From the NCBI GenBank assembly GCA_016711485.1, contig JADJSX010000028.1, positions 1-20,472 on the forward strand: 20,472 bases of DNA, in the 5' to 3' direction. This stretch comes from Leptospiraceae bacterium (GTDB taxonomy: Bacteria > Spirochaetota > Leptospiria > Leptospirales > Leptospiraceae). The notes beneath the pieces are model-generated. The model saw nothing but the letters and a program-made list of their open reading frames with translations. It was not told where the DNA came from and did no database searches. Both the position numbers and the translations under genes were made by a program. Below are positions 1 to 9,367 of the stretch, piece after piece. Each line of letters opens with the position of its first letter. Position 1 is the first letter of the stretch.

Positions 1-2486
1 GGTGAATATCTCTGTGAATAATTCTTCCTTGTCAGAGAGATTTTTGAGTTTGCGATTGTTGAGAATATTTTTTAAAAATCCAATATTCGTTTCTTGCATT
101 ATCCATTAAATGTTTAATGATTGAGCTACGATTGAAGAGAGTTCAATACTATTTGAATAAAAGTAATTATCAGCATAAGTCCATAAATCATTGGAATAAA
201 ATATTCGCTTAAAATGTTTTCGCAATTAGGTATGTTAAATAAAATCTCAAAATATTGCTCCAGAAAAGATTGATTAGCCATATATTCCTGCATTAAGCAA
301 AAATTTCAGATGAAATACACTCGATTACTTCTAAATTACTTTCAATAAGTCTTTGAAAATTAGATAATTCCAATAATATAGAAATTCTATATTTATATTC
401 GATTCCATCTAAAGTTCACGGAATTCATTTCCTTGATTTGCATTTGATATATTAAATTTGGCTTTGTAGGAATTGATAGAGGTTTCAATCCAATTCTTTA
501 GCCCTGCTCGTTGCATTCATTTTTACTAATTCTGTTGCTATTCCGAATTATTAAATCCAAATTATTTGAAAGAAGAGGAAAAGAAGTAGTGATTCTAATA
601 AACCCATTTTAATGGAATTATTTTAATTTCTAAAATTATTTTGAGAATTAATTCAAATGTTGCTCTTTCATAATTTCTCCTACTTTATTTATTACTTTTT
701 ATACTTTAAAAAATCAGCCGAGTCTGTAGATTTTCGATTTGAGAATTTCTATTGCGATTACAAGTTGCGATAAATCTTCATTATTCTCAAAATGGAAATC
801 AAATCATTAATATATTCAAAATCTAAATTCTTCCGGAAAAATTTTTATTACTACTTCATAAAACAGATTCTTTTGTAGATTTAGGATTAGAATGCTCTAT
901 CAATTGAGCAATGTGCGCCATTAATACATCCTTGTTCAATACTGTAATTCTTTCTGAAATTATTTCTAGGATAATAGATTTAAAATTTTTATATTTAGTA
1001 TATCCAAAGTCAATTTACTGAATATTTCAAATATTTGGGAAATAATATTTTCTTGAACCGAAACTTCGCTGATTTTATTAATTTTCGTCTAAGCTCAAAT
1101 TGAATATTTTCTTTTGATTCAATCGCACTCCAGGTGGAACTTAAGTCTGTATTATCTACATTATAATGTGCAATGAATTGTATCAATTTTTCCAACATTG
1201 TTTTGGTCAGAAGATTTTCGTCAAAATCAAAAATTCTTAAAAAGCAAAGTTTACATGGACATTAAATTTATAATCTTTCAAAATAAAATTATTCAACTCT
1301 ATAGAATCACAACCATTTCTAAATAATTGTCAGATTTAAATTCAGCTATTCCCTTAGCTCTAATATGTTGTATTAATAAATTAAATATATCAGGTATTAC
1401 TTAGAATTCCTTCAAAGTTAAAATGCCATTTTTTATGGTAGCGTTCCACTTATTCATCAAACCTCTTTGTGAAAATTGACTTCACAAAATTAAGAAGTTT
1501 AAAAGTTTGAATTCTGGTTTTTCTTTTTCATTAATGGATTTAACAGAAATAAATTCTTTAAAAATGGATTTAGCATAATCAAAATATTTTAATTCAATCA
1601 GTGAAGGAATAAGTAAACCGAACATTTTATTTTTAGAATTACGGGTATACTCGAATATTTGATTCCATTTATTTTCATTGATTACTTTTGTAGCGGACAA
1701 GAATTTATTTAAAAACTCAATGAAATTATAATTGGAAGCGTCTTCATTAAAATTTAGCGACGAGTAGAGTTTATCAAGAAGCATATCTTTTTGATTTAAT
1801 TTTTCGGATGAATTCAAAGACTCTAAAAGAAAAGTTAACGATTCATATTTCAGCCTCTTATTTTTAAATTTTTCAGTTAATTCAATGAGTAAAAAATAAT
1901 AATTTTTTAGATTTGGTAAGTTTTGAATTTGGTTTAGGATATCAGCAATAGCTTTTATGAGGAATGAACGGCTGAAAGTTCTAACAATACTTGCTTTTAG
2001 AATATAGGAACTTTCTTCAAGACGATTTATCGAATATGTGATTAACCTCTCAATTATGAAATCCAACTCATCGACAGCCCCTTTTTTTATAATAAAAGAA
2101 ACTGCTGAAGAAAAAACTTTTTTTATAAATAAATTAAAATCATTTTCAGAATCAGCGAGTTCATTAGTCTCAATGGTTTCCTCAAGTAGTTTTTCCCAAT
2201 TGGATAATTTATATGAAACGCCAACCGCTACAGCTAACTTATCCATTACACTGTCAGGAAAGGTGTCTAACGCAAACTGGTCAAAATTCTGTTTAAAATA
2301 TAGATAAAGTTTTCCCAATTTGGCAATAATTCGACTGATACTGAAAGGTAGTCAGCAATTGTCTCTAAAATTCTTTCTACATTATAAGTTTCACTACTGA
2401 TTCTTATATCAAAGACATTATTAATAGCATCTTCTAACACTGATTCAGCTAAATCAAAGGTTTTTTCAAGTAGTGAATCGACTAAT
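1..2486 (-). pseudogene. 3' part of a decayed helical-repeat protein gene
   Basis: Coding signal is on the minus strand but is split by frameshifts and stops. The longest open piece is 1482-2318, opened by a TTG that is probably not the real start, because the same protein continues upstream in another frame. Reading from 2483 down gives an open frame beginning LVDSLLEKTFDLAESVLED, which joins the upstream part 3744-4413 once the IS3 element and one AAT copy are removed. A frameshift near 2320-2340 then moves into the frame of the 278-codon piece. A further fragment is at 1010-1198, and the rest to base 1 is degenerate. The protein is almost entirely predicted helix, rich in Leu, Ile, Lys and Glu, with TPR-like A/L spacing. 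No catalytic motif is recognised. The gene runs off the left edge, so total length is unknown. Confidence 0.6.
2484..2486. repeat. 3-bp target site duplication of the IS3-family element
   Basis: AAT immediately left of the left inverted repeat is repeated as AAT at 3744-3746 immediately right of the right inverted repeat. A 3-bp duplication is usual for many IS3-family elements, and it fixes the ends of the insertion at 2487 and 3743. Confidence 0.8.
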
Positions 2487-2540
2487 TGGACTTACCCCTT
2501 TTTTAGTAACGACAAAAAATGAGAAAAAGGAGTCTAGATT

Positions 2541-2898
2541 ATGATTACACGCAAACGATATGGGATAGATTTTCAAAAGAAGATGGCTGTAGAACTAAGC
2601 ACGGGTCAAAGTTCATTGTCTGAGGTAAGCAAAAAGAGAGAGGATTTCTGTCCAAACACTTTCGAAGTGGAGGGATAAATATGGATTTGGCGATGGATTT
2701 CAGAGAAATGAAACGGATTCAAATGAAGTAAGAGAGTTGAAAAGATTGGTCAATGAGTATGAATCAGCGTTAGGCGAAATGGCATTACAGAATCAAGTTT
2801 TTAAAAAAATGCAAGAATTTGGCTTAGCACGAGAGAAGAAAGAATTCGTCAGGGGTTATCTCGCCAATAGGTTGGGATTAAAAGGAGTTGCAAAATAA
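2541..2898 (+). pseudogene. IS3-family transposase orfA, frameshifted
   Basis: This is the DNA-binding half of an IS3-type transposase. The ATG at 2541 follows an AAAAGGAG ribosome site at 2525-2532. The product starts MITRKRYGIDFQKKMAVEL and enters a helix-turn-helix of the transposase_8 kind. Near 2640 the reading frame breaks by one base after the SEVSKK segment. In the shifted frame it continues with SVQTLSKWRDKYGFG, a recognition helix followed by a Leu/Glu-rich coiled-coil tail ending at TAA 2896-2898. This stop overlaps the orfB ATG by one base (TAATG), so the layout suggests coupled translation rather than the usual programmed -1 fusion. Confidence 0.8.
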
Positions 2899-3681
2899 TG
2901 AACATTAGCCCCAATACACTATACTACAAGCCTGTAGATTGGAAGTCGAAAGATGCGCCTGTATTAAGACTGATTCAATTGTTTTTAGAAAAATTACCAG
3001 CCTCCGGCGTTCCATCAGTTACATATCATTTGAAGAAAGTTATGGTCATTAACAAGAAGCGAATCGAAAGGATAATGAAAGATAATGGTCTGATTAATAC
3101 GAAAAAACGTCCTAAAAAGGCTAAAACGACTGATTCTGGGCATAAATTCCATAAGTATACAAATCTAACCAAAGGAATAAAGACAACAAATTTGAACCAG
3201 ATAATTGTTGGTGATGTAACAGCCTATGACGTAAAAGGGGTTAATCATTATTTGGCGTTACTGATGGATTTACATACTAGAGAAATTGTCAGTGCGGCAA
3301 TCTCGGATAAAAACGATACTAACCTTGTTCTAGGAGCTTTGGACGAAGCTAAAAAGAAGAAAGACATTGAAGGGATGCATTCACCATACTGATGCAGATG
3401 TAAGGTATTGCTCTGATAGATACGTTGAGCGGCTAATGAATTACGGAATGCAGATTTCTATGTGTGTGGGTAACGTATACGAAAATGCTCATGCTGAATC
3501 TTTGAACAAAACTATAAAGGCTGGTGAAATAAATATTTCCGACTATGATAGCAAGGAAGAATCCGGAGCCTCTATCTTTGGTTATGTAAACAAGTATAAC
3601 GCACTGAAACCTCACTCTGCGCATAACGGTATGTCACCCGCTGAGTTCGCTGCATTTATTTCAAAGAATAAAAAAAAATAA
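2898..3681 (+). pseudogene. IS3-family transposase orfB (DDE integrase core), frameshifted
   Basis: This is the catalytic half of the IS3 transposase (rve fold). The N-terminal half (2898-3392) has the short helical lead-in typical of OrfB and then GDVTAYD with the first catalytic Asp. A one-base insertion in GAAGGGATGC near 3370 breaks the frame. The remaining part (3367-3681) carries HHTDAD, in the place of the usual HSD motif with the second Asp, and NAHAESLNKTIKAGE with the catalytic Glu. The protein ends Lys-rich at TAA 3679-3681. Restored length is about 260 residues, normal for the family. All three acidic residues are visible, so only the frameshift disables this copy. Confidence 0.85.
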
Positions 3682-3743
3682 ATTGAAAATGTTTTTAGGA
3701 TAAAATTAAGAAAATTCCTTTACTAAAAAAAGGGGTAGGTTCA

Positions 3744-4413
3744 AATCTTTTAAAAAAATAATATTTACTGTTGCTCCAATTTCCAAATGTATTGAAAGTG
3801 GAAATTGCTAATTCAAATTGCCATTTTTCGTCGATGAATGATAGAGAATTTACGATTGCACCGGAAAGATGCATATCACCCACTTTGTTGTATCCTAAAT
3901 CTACTGATTCATTGTATGTAAAAATTAAATTTAGAGATTTTTCATTCAACTTCGCATTTTGGAGGGCAATAGCAATGTCATAAAAAATTAAAGTCTTATC
4001 AGGATTATCTTCTATACTATAGGCAACTTTTATTAATTTATCAAAGAGTTCTTCAATTTCATCACTATTCAATTTATCCGAAGAATCAAGTTTATCGTTT
4101 CGTCTACATAATTCTAGAATCGTAGTTGTTAGTTCTGCAACTATTAAGAGCGTCAATGCCAATTCTCCCAACAGAGAAGTTTGAACTAAATTTAATGTCA
4201 GACGTTTTTTCGCAAAGTGCATCCATGACAAATATTTTGTAGTAAGAATATTTATTCTAATTTCTAGATATAGACTTTCAATTTCTAGTGAAATACGTCC
4301 TATGTCGCTGATTAAAGTATTAAAATTATCGTTATCTAAACTAGGACATTGAGATAAGACCTTTAATTTATAAGAAATTTCTTCTAGAATATCTGAATAC
4401 AATTCATAACTAA
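3744..4413 (-). pseudogene. Middle part of the decayed helical-repeat protein gene
   Basis: The open frame 3695-4402 runs 51 bases into the right end of the IS3 element, so its last 17 codons are IS-derived. The real coding part ends at the AAT duplication. Rejoined across the IS3 element it continues in frame into LVDSLLEKTF. A segment reading AYSIEDNPDKTLIFYDIAI followed by a second amphipathic helix has the spacing of TPR-like helical pairs. At the 5' side the frame is open into the IS701 end at 4413 and has no convincing start codon or ribosome site of its own. The IS701 element therefore also lies inside a gene. The local GC is clearly lower than in the piece on the other side of the IS701 element. 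Confidence 0.6.
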
Positions 4414-5745
4414 TGCGACTTTGTCATCTTAAAGGGCTATTAAAATTCCATCAAGGTGTTTTAGGAAAATACTAGGATCTAAAGTAGCGAGTTCAATTAT
4501 TCTTTTTTCAAATAAATCCTGCATACAGTTTGAACGTCTCCAAAGGTCAATCGTTTTTTTACGAATTCCTTGATTGCTTTTCCATGTTGTAGCCATTGCA
4601 TCATGCTGTAGGTTACTATGCATAATGTCCAATGTCGAAGAATTCTATCCATACTCCACTTGATATTCGTCTGCACCTAGAAAGTCTTTTACTTCTCTAT
4701 AGAATACTTCTATCCAATTCCGTCTATGATAGTAGCGGATAACAGTGTCATCGCGCAATTCAGTTGCATTGGAAATAAAATAACTTACCTCTGCATTTGC
4801 CCAATCACCAATTCTATCAGTTTCAATTATCACTCTTCTTTTTCCACTTAATCCTTTTACTTTTAAATCCATCCTAACAAAATAAATTTTTCTTGTTCGA
4901 ACCATCTGATAATTTAATATCAAGGGGCGAAATGCGTTAAGCTCTATGAGTGTAAGTAACTCACTTATCTTGTGCTCACTACTTTTTAAATCATTAGGAA
5001 ATTTGTAAAATATATTTCGATTACTTTTAATTGATACAATATACTTCAAACCTTTAGCCTCTAAATAGTCAGTAAAATTAGGGCTAGAACCATACCATGC
5101 ATCTGCAACAACGAATTCAAATTTGATTCCTCGTCGAATAGCTTCTTCTATTAGAAAAATCGCAATCTCTATCTTTGTTGTAAATTTTTGTTCTTCTTTG
5201 GTTTTAGTTTTATCTTCGGGTATAAATTCTTTTATATCTAATGGCATATGCTTGAACTCACTCACTAAATGTGAGGTTACGAATACGTTGCCATTAGCCA
5301 CTTTTCCAACTTGACCAATATATTGATGCCCAACGCCTTCTGTCGAATTGCCTCTTTTAAGAACACCAGAATCATCAATGACTAATATCGCTTTCTTTGT
5401 CGGATAAGAGTTACTATGCTCTCGCATAAAGTTAATACGTATCTCATTCATATCCTTCTTATCCCAAGGAGAAGTTGTAATGAAATGATGGAGATTTTGA
5501 TAATCCTGATCTATTATCGTTTCGGAAATCCGCTCAATATTTTTCCGTTTTATCTCTGAACTAAAACCTTTTAAGGTCTTCTCAAAATATTCTTTTGCTC
5601 TTTCCTTACCCATAATGGATCGAAAGAATTTATATACTCGCTAAATAAATCGGAATGCTCGTTAAGTATGAAATCCACACGAACAATATTATAAATCCTT
5701 TCTTTTGTACAATCTTTATTTCAACTCCGACTTGACAAAGTAGCA
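4414..5745 (-). mobile_element. IS701-family insertion sequence, copy 1 (about 1332 bp)
   Basis: The ends are TGCGACTTTGTCA (left) and, read inward, TGCTACTTTGTCA (right): a 13-bp inverted repeat with one mismatch. It is nearly identical to the copy at 12223-13560. The flanking tetranucleotides are CTAA (4410-4413) and TTAA (5746-5749). Both fit the YTAR preference I recall for IS701, but they differ at one base, so either one copy mutated or the element was involved in recombination. The transposase gene has several indels relative to copy 2. Confidence 0.85.
4429..5678 (-). pseudogene. IS701-family DDE transposase, copy 1, multiply frameshifted
   Basis: By alignment to copy 2 the start is a GTG at 5676-5678. 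A T-run one base shorter than in copy 2 near 5590 breaks the frame after the first 30 residues. The main piece (4645-5613) carries the DDE_5-type core: VIDDSGVLKRG with the first Asp, VVADAWYGSS with the second Asp, and NWIEVFYREVKDFLG with the Glu. A two-base loss at about 4655 ends it early after DEYQV, and short homopolymer changes lie near 4890-4930. The C-terminal piece (4429-4632) has seven A's where an open frame would need eight. Length restored is about 417 residues, as expected. It can be read as inactive unless the indels are assembly errors. Confidence 0.85.
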
Positions 5746-6532
5746 TTAATAGCTTCACTCTCCACATACTTTTCCATACTCTCCTGAACTAAACCTAGAA
5801 TCTTTTTTAAAATAACTTCATCTGTATCCTCTGTTTCCCCTCCACCTGCTATGGAATCTATAAGAACTCCTATATCCTCTTGGGACAGGAAAGAAAATCC
5901 CTCATTACCCTCATCCACCAACCCATGCTCCTTCAAAACAACATCCATTACCCGAGCGGCTACTTCCTGATTGCCCATTCGTAAGAAACCCTGAATCCTA
6001 TCCGACCACCGTAGCACTTTCCCAACCACTTCCACAGCCAAAGTTTCACTTGCAAACTCAGACCAATCGGCAGTATCCGCAGGAATCTCATCCTCCATCA
6101 CAGCGAGTAAGTATTCACAATTTCCTTTATTCACCTCGGCACTTGCTTCTTCTCTATCGGCGGCAATCCAGAGAAGTAGAAACAAAGCCTTGAAAAGCTC
6201 CTTTTTGTCCTGTAAAATGCTGACTCTTCTGACTGCATCCGCAAACCGACCTTCTTTCTTAGCCCATTCGAAGGCGATATGAATATCGGATTCTGCTTTA
6301 TTTCAAGCTCGCCTGCGAGAAAGCGATTTGGCAGATGATAGAAAGTTCTTTCAGGTGGTTACTTGTCATTATCCCTAAAGCGAGAACTGCATCGGAGAGA
6401 CTGGTGTCGTAAAATTCTAAATGTTTTAGCTGTGCTGCAATATAGGATTTTTTTAAAATCGTTTTTGCTAATTCTAAATCGGTGGTAGGTGTATTCTGAA
6501 AACTCAGGTGCTTTATGTAATACGACAGCATA
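5746..6532 (-). pseudogene. 5' part of a decayed helical-repeat protein gene
   Basis: Two open pieces on the minus strand, 6298-6532 and 5746 to about 6298, belong to one protein. The first frame stops just after SQASL; a one-base shift leads into ESDIHIAFEWAKKEGRFADA and on to the 5746 end. The first ATG of the upstream piece (6540) is supplied by the IS91-like element, so the true 5' end is missing. The content is helical and acidic, with pairs such as LKKSYIAAQLKHLEF and KEGRFADAVRRV that resemble TPR-like hairpins. Where IS701 copy 1 is removed the frame runs in phase from VESEAI into SYELYSDILEEI of the 3744-4413 piece, compatible with one gene. However, GC here is over ten points higher than in that piece, so a fusion of two genes cannot be excluded. 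Confidence 0.55.
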
Positions 6533-6544
6533 TAACACATTCAG

Positions 6545-6653
6545 TTTCTAAACGCAATAGACTTACCAGAGCCGAATGAGGGAAAGCGGCTAAGATGTAT
6601 TAACCGGAATAAATCCGAAGAAAAAATCTCAAAAAGTCTATTGCGGTTAGAAA
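6545..6653. repeat. 20-bp inverted repeat at the ori-side end of IS91-like copy 1
   Basis: TTTCTAAACGCAATAGACTT (6545-6564) is the reverse complement, with one mismatch, of 6634-6653. The 69 bases between contain smaller GC-rich inverted segments. It sits just inside the exact element end and downstream of the transposase, where IS91-family oriIS hairpins are expected. The same pair is present in copy 2 at 10776-10795 and 10865-10884. Confidence 0.7.
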
Positions 6654-6778
6654 TGAGTTGGACGAAACCGCGTTGTAATGAGACTTTATGCGGGACTATG
6701 GGGATTCAAAGTGACTAGGGAGGTCGGACTTGTTTTTGGATGAGGCTAATGGATACGAAAGAGCCAATTTTACATACG

Positions 6779-7923
6779 CTACATAGGAGAATCTTTTTTG
6801 ATCATGGACGCAAGAATATCTTTCCATTCTTCCGGTGTAGACTTCTGATTTAAAGAACGATTTAGTTTTTTAAGAAGTGACTTACATAATTCGAGAGAGT
6901 CTTTGCGAGATCGGTTTGCGATGATTCCGTAATGTCTGATTTTAACGAATCCTAATGGAAGGATATGCATAAGAAACCTGCGAATAAACTCTACACATGG
7001 TAGAGTCATTGTTTTGAGTTTGTCATTATCCGCATAATCTTTGTATCTGAATGTTACGGTATTGTTTGTGATTTCTAATATTCTCTGGTTACTGATTGCT
7101 ATCCTGTGTGTATAACGTCCGAGGTATTTAATTACGGAGTCGGGATTTTCAAAAGGTTGTTTTGTATATACGATCCATTTTTTAGAATAGAGGTTTGTTA
7201 AAAATCTTTGAAAGTGTGATGGATCATTTAATTCTTCACAACTTTTGGGAATAGTAAGATAACTTCCATGATAGTATTTTTTTAAATGAAATAAAAATAA
7301 TCTCTGAAATAGTTTTGATAGAACGGGAATCGGCAGAAAGAATTTATCTCTTGAATCGATCCATTTGCCTTTATCCGCAGAAATTCCACCTCCTGTGATT
7401 AGAACATGAATATGTGGATGATAAGATAAAGTCTGTCCCCAAGTATGTAGAATAGATAAAAAACCAGGAATACAATTTAGATACTTTTTATTCTTACTTA
7501 CCTTTCTTAACGTATCCGAGACAGTTTTAAATAAAAGAGAATAGAATATTTTTTGTTATTTAATATGAGTGAGTTTAATTCACTGGGAAGAGTAAATACG
7601 ACATGAAAATATTTCACAGGTAAAATATTCTTATTCTCTTTAACTAACCATTTCTCTTTTCTCAAAAACTGACATTTGGGACAATGCCGATTTCGACAGG
7701 AATTGTAGGAATTCTTTTCGAATCCACAGTGACTACATTTATCGACGTGACCACCGAGCGTCTCTGTTCTGCAATTCCTGATCGCATAATACGCTTTTAC
7801 CTCGTTTCGAGTTAAAGAATTTCCATAGACAGAAAAGAATTCTTTTTCATTTTCTCGAAAAACTTCAGCTACTTCGAGTATCCTCTTTCTGACCAACATC
7901 TCCTCTTGTTGTGATGTTTCCAT
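6779..7923 (-). pseudogene. IS91-family Y1 HUH transposase, copy 1 (two reading frames)
   Basis: Rolling-circle transposase. Frame 1 (7507-7923) starts METSQQEEMLVRKR and contains a Cys4-type zinc ribbon (CSHCGF, then CRNRHCPKC at about residues 62-85). At the A6 run near 7553 the frame ends shortly after NNKK. In the -1 frame the protein continues to 6779 with the HUH motif YHPHIHV (about 7405-7422) and the nicking-tyrosine motif YLGRYTHR (about 7108-7131), both typical of Y2_Tnp proteins. The identical frame change occurs in copy 2. In addition this copy has T6 instead of T5 at about 6790, which replaces the normal Cys-containing C-terminus with a short DSPM tail. It may need -1 slippage or be defective. 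Confidence 0.82.
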
Positions 7924-8801
7924 TTGCCAGACCTCCCGTCTGTAAAGGATTGGTTAAAATATTGTAATCGTATGTATCTAAAGGACTCTTAATATTCATT
8001 AAATCGTATCGTCTGACATGTAAATAAATATATGTAGCCTGAGGAGAAAAATGTCCGAGTAGAAGTTGAATATGATGCATATTAACCCCTGCTTCAAGAA
8101 GATGTGTTGCAAAAGAGTGTCTTAGAGTATGGACAGAGGCATTCTTTGTTATCCCCTTTTTAAAAGAGCATCCTTAAATGCACGCTGTATTGAACGAACA
8201 GAAAAGCTTTTCATCTTGTTTTTATCTCTTGCGTAAAATAGGTAATCGACAGGCTTATATTCTTGTATGTAATCTCGTAACAATTTCAAAGTAGTGGGAG
8301 ACAATAGCGCATAACGATCTGTTCCACCTTTTCCATCTTTGACAAATATCTGCATTCTGTCTGGGTCTATTTGATTGACCTTTAACTTAGCTGCTTCACT
8401 GACTCGAAGTCCTGCTGAATAGATGAGAGTGAGTATAGTCTTGTGCTTTATATTCCAGGTTAAATTCAAAATAGCCTCCACTTCTGATTTACTTAACACA
8501 ACCGGTTTACTCTTGGGACGTTTGTATTTAGCAATATCTTTCACAACCCATTCTGCATTAATCACATAGATGTAAAAAAATCGTATCGCACTATGGACAA
8601 CATTCAATGTATTAGCGGATAATTGTTTATTAACTCTTAAATGGTAAAGATAATTCTTTACTTCTTCTCGATTTATTTTATCTGGAGATTTTTTGTAATA
8701 CTTTGCCAGATAATTTACATACGAAACGTAACTCTTTATCGTTTTTCGCTCATGGTCTTGAGCTTTAATTCTCGAATCATTTTCTCTCTCAGCAGGCTCA
8801 T
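7865..8801 (-). pseudogene. Tyrosine recombinase of IS91-like element, copy 1, frameshifted
   Basis: XerC/D-like phage integrase family. I place the start at ATG 8799-8801, six bases after a GGAGG ribosome site. It gives MSLLREKMIRELKLKTMSEK, then an A-run one base shorter than in copy 2 (near 8750) breaks the frame. The main piece (8149-8814) has a SAM-like N-domain (TIKSYVSYVNYLAKYYKK) and the catalytic Arg (SAGLRVSEAAKL) and Lys (KDGKGGTDRY). A second frameshift near 8155 separates the last piece, with HTLRHSFATH, LLGHFSPQ and the Tyr of ATYIYLHV. The gene ends inside the transposase gene (59-base overlap), so the two are probably co-translated. All catalytic positions are present; only indels break it. 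Confidence 0.82.
7989..7992. other. Empty TTAA target site matching the IS701 copy 2 insertion
   Basis: In IS91-like copy 1 the recombinase gene reads CTCTTAATATTCATT without interruption. In copy 2 the same sequence is split at TTAA by the IS701 element, with TTAA on both sides (12219-12222 and 13561-13564). This occupied/empty pair proves the element ends and the 4-bp duplication. Confidence 0.85.
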
Positions 8802-8812
8802 GGAATTCCTCC

Positions 8813-8944
8813 AAATTGTATTTGAGCCATGTATCTTATTTTGATTATAAGTACCAGAAATATATTTTGATAAGGTACATAATCCTAAATTAATTTTCTT
8901 TACATTCTTCCGTATCGTGGTTGCATTATATTTATCTCGACAAC
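8813..8944. other. 132 bp between IS91-like copy 1 and the first attC-like repeat
   Basis: No gene is recognised. On the minus strand an open frame runs straight into the recombinase start (ending GSNTIWRNSMSLLREK), but it has no start codon that I trust and resembles nothing I know. It is probably the upstream region and ter-side end of the IS91-like element, or flanking remnant. Confidence 0.35.
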
Positions 8945-8945
8945 T

Positions 8946-9290
8946 ACCGCAACGCGGTTTTGTTCAACTGCGAGTATCCACTGCGGAGGTGAACTATATC
9001 GGAAGCTGTTCACCTCCTTGCTCCGAGCCGCTAAGTAGTAGAAGTGAAAATTTTTAGTATTTTTGTCAGACTAATGCAAGTCCAGTGCCTTCACTCCTGT
9101 CACGAAACTTGCAGCACTTGATACGCATGCTCGAAGCTGCTACTCAGCTTATTTACAGATTAGGTGGGAGGTTATTTACGGAATATGCACTCAGTGACCG
9201 AAGCAAGTTTGCGTGCCATCCGTTCAGTCACAGGACTTGCTAGTAGTTGGTCGGCTTGGAGACATGACTTTGAACGTTAAGCGGCATTTT
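8946..9290 (+). repeat. attC-like structured repeat A (about 345 bp)
   Basis: It begins ACCGCAACG and ends TTGAACGTTAAGCGGCAT, where GTTAAGC fits the integron core GTTRRRY. The arms fold into one long imperfect hairpin. CTCCGAGCCG near 9021 pairs with CGGCTTGGAG near 9252. GCAAGTCCAGTG near 9076 pairs with CACAGGACTTGC near 9230. AAACTTGC near 9106 pairs with GCAAGTTT near 9203. An extra perfect hairpin sits on the 5' arm (8985-9017). Parts recur at 16663-16710 and 17141-17253. It lies directly upstream of the lipoprotein gene. It is longer than typical attC sites (about 57-141 bp), so the integron reading is an inference. Confidence 0.55.
8985..9017. repeat. Perfect 10-bp hairpin in repeat A
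   Basis: GGAGGTGAAC (8985-8994) pairs with GTTCACCTCC (9008-9017) around a 13-base loop. The homologous position of repeat D (17141-17150 and 17165-17174) keeps nine of ten pairs with partly changed stem bases, so the structure rather than the sequence seems conserved. Confidence 0.75.
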
Positions 9291-9367
9291 CTGGCGTGGC
9301 GTGAGTTTCTTTGTAAGAATTTAACGGCGTAGTAAATGTCGCAGTTAAAATACAAGGAGCGAAGTCT

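Larger units (their letters stand above)
2487..3743 (+). mobile_element. IS3-family insertion sequence (about 1257 bp)
   Basis: Both ends start with TG when read inward. The left end reads TGGACTTACCCC followed by a T-run and AGTAA. The reverse complement of the right end reads TGAACCTACCCC followed by the same T-run and AGTAA. The element carries overlapping orfA and orfB on the plus strand and is bracketed by AAT duplications. It interrupts the minus-strand helical-repeat gene, which can be rejoined in frame across it. Both transposase reading frames contain a frameshift, so this copy is probably inactive by itself. I do not assign an IS3 subgroup. Confidence 0.88.
6533..8812 (-). mobile_element. 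IS91-like element with tyrosine recombinase, copy 1
   Basis: Near-identical to 10764-14358 (minus the nested IS701). The shared left boundary is exact: both begin TAACACATTCAG after unrelated flanks. The right end is less sure. Sequence shared with copy 2 stops at 8786, but the recombinase start and its GGAGG site (8808-8812) lie outside the shared part, so copy 1 probably extends further and copy 2 is shortened. An exact transposase-downstream end with a variable far end is typical of rolling-circle IS91/ISCR elements (exact oriIS, leaky terIS). No target duplication is seen, also as expected for this family. Confidence 0.75.

Noticed and set aside
1010..1198. Minus-strand 62-codon frame as an independent small gene
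   Set aside because: Composition and direction match the surrounding decayed helical-repeat gene, and there is no ribosome site; treated as a fragment.
2038..2307. Plus-strand open frame of 89 codons
   Set aside because: It is antisense to the helical-repeat coding sequence and has no ribosome site or recognisable product.
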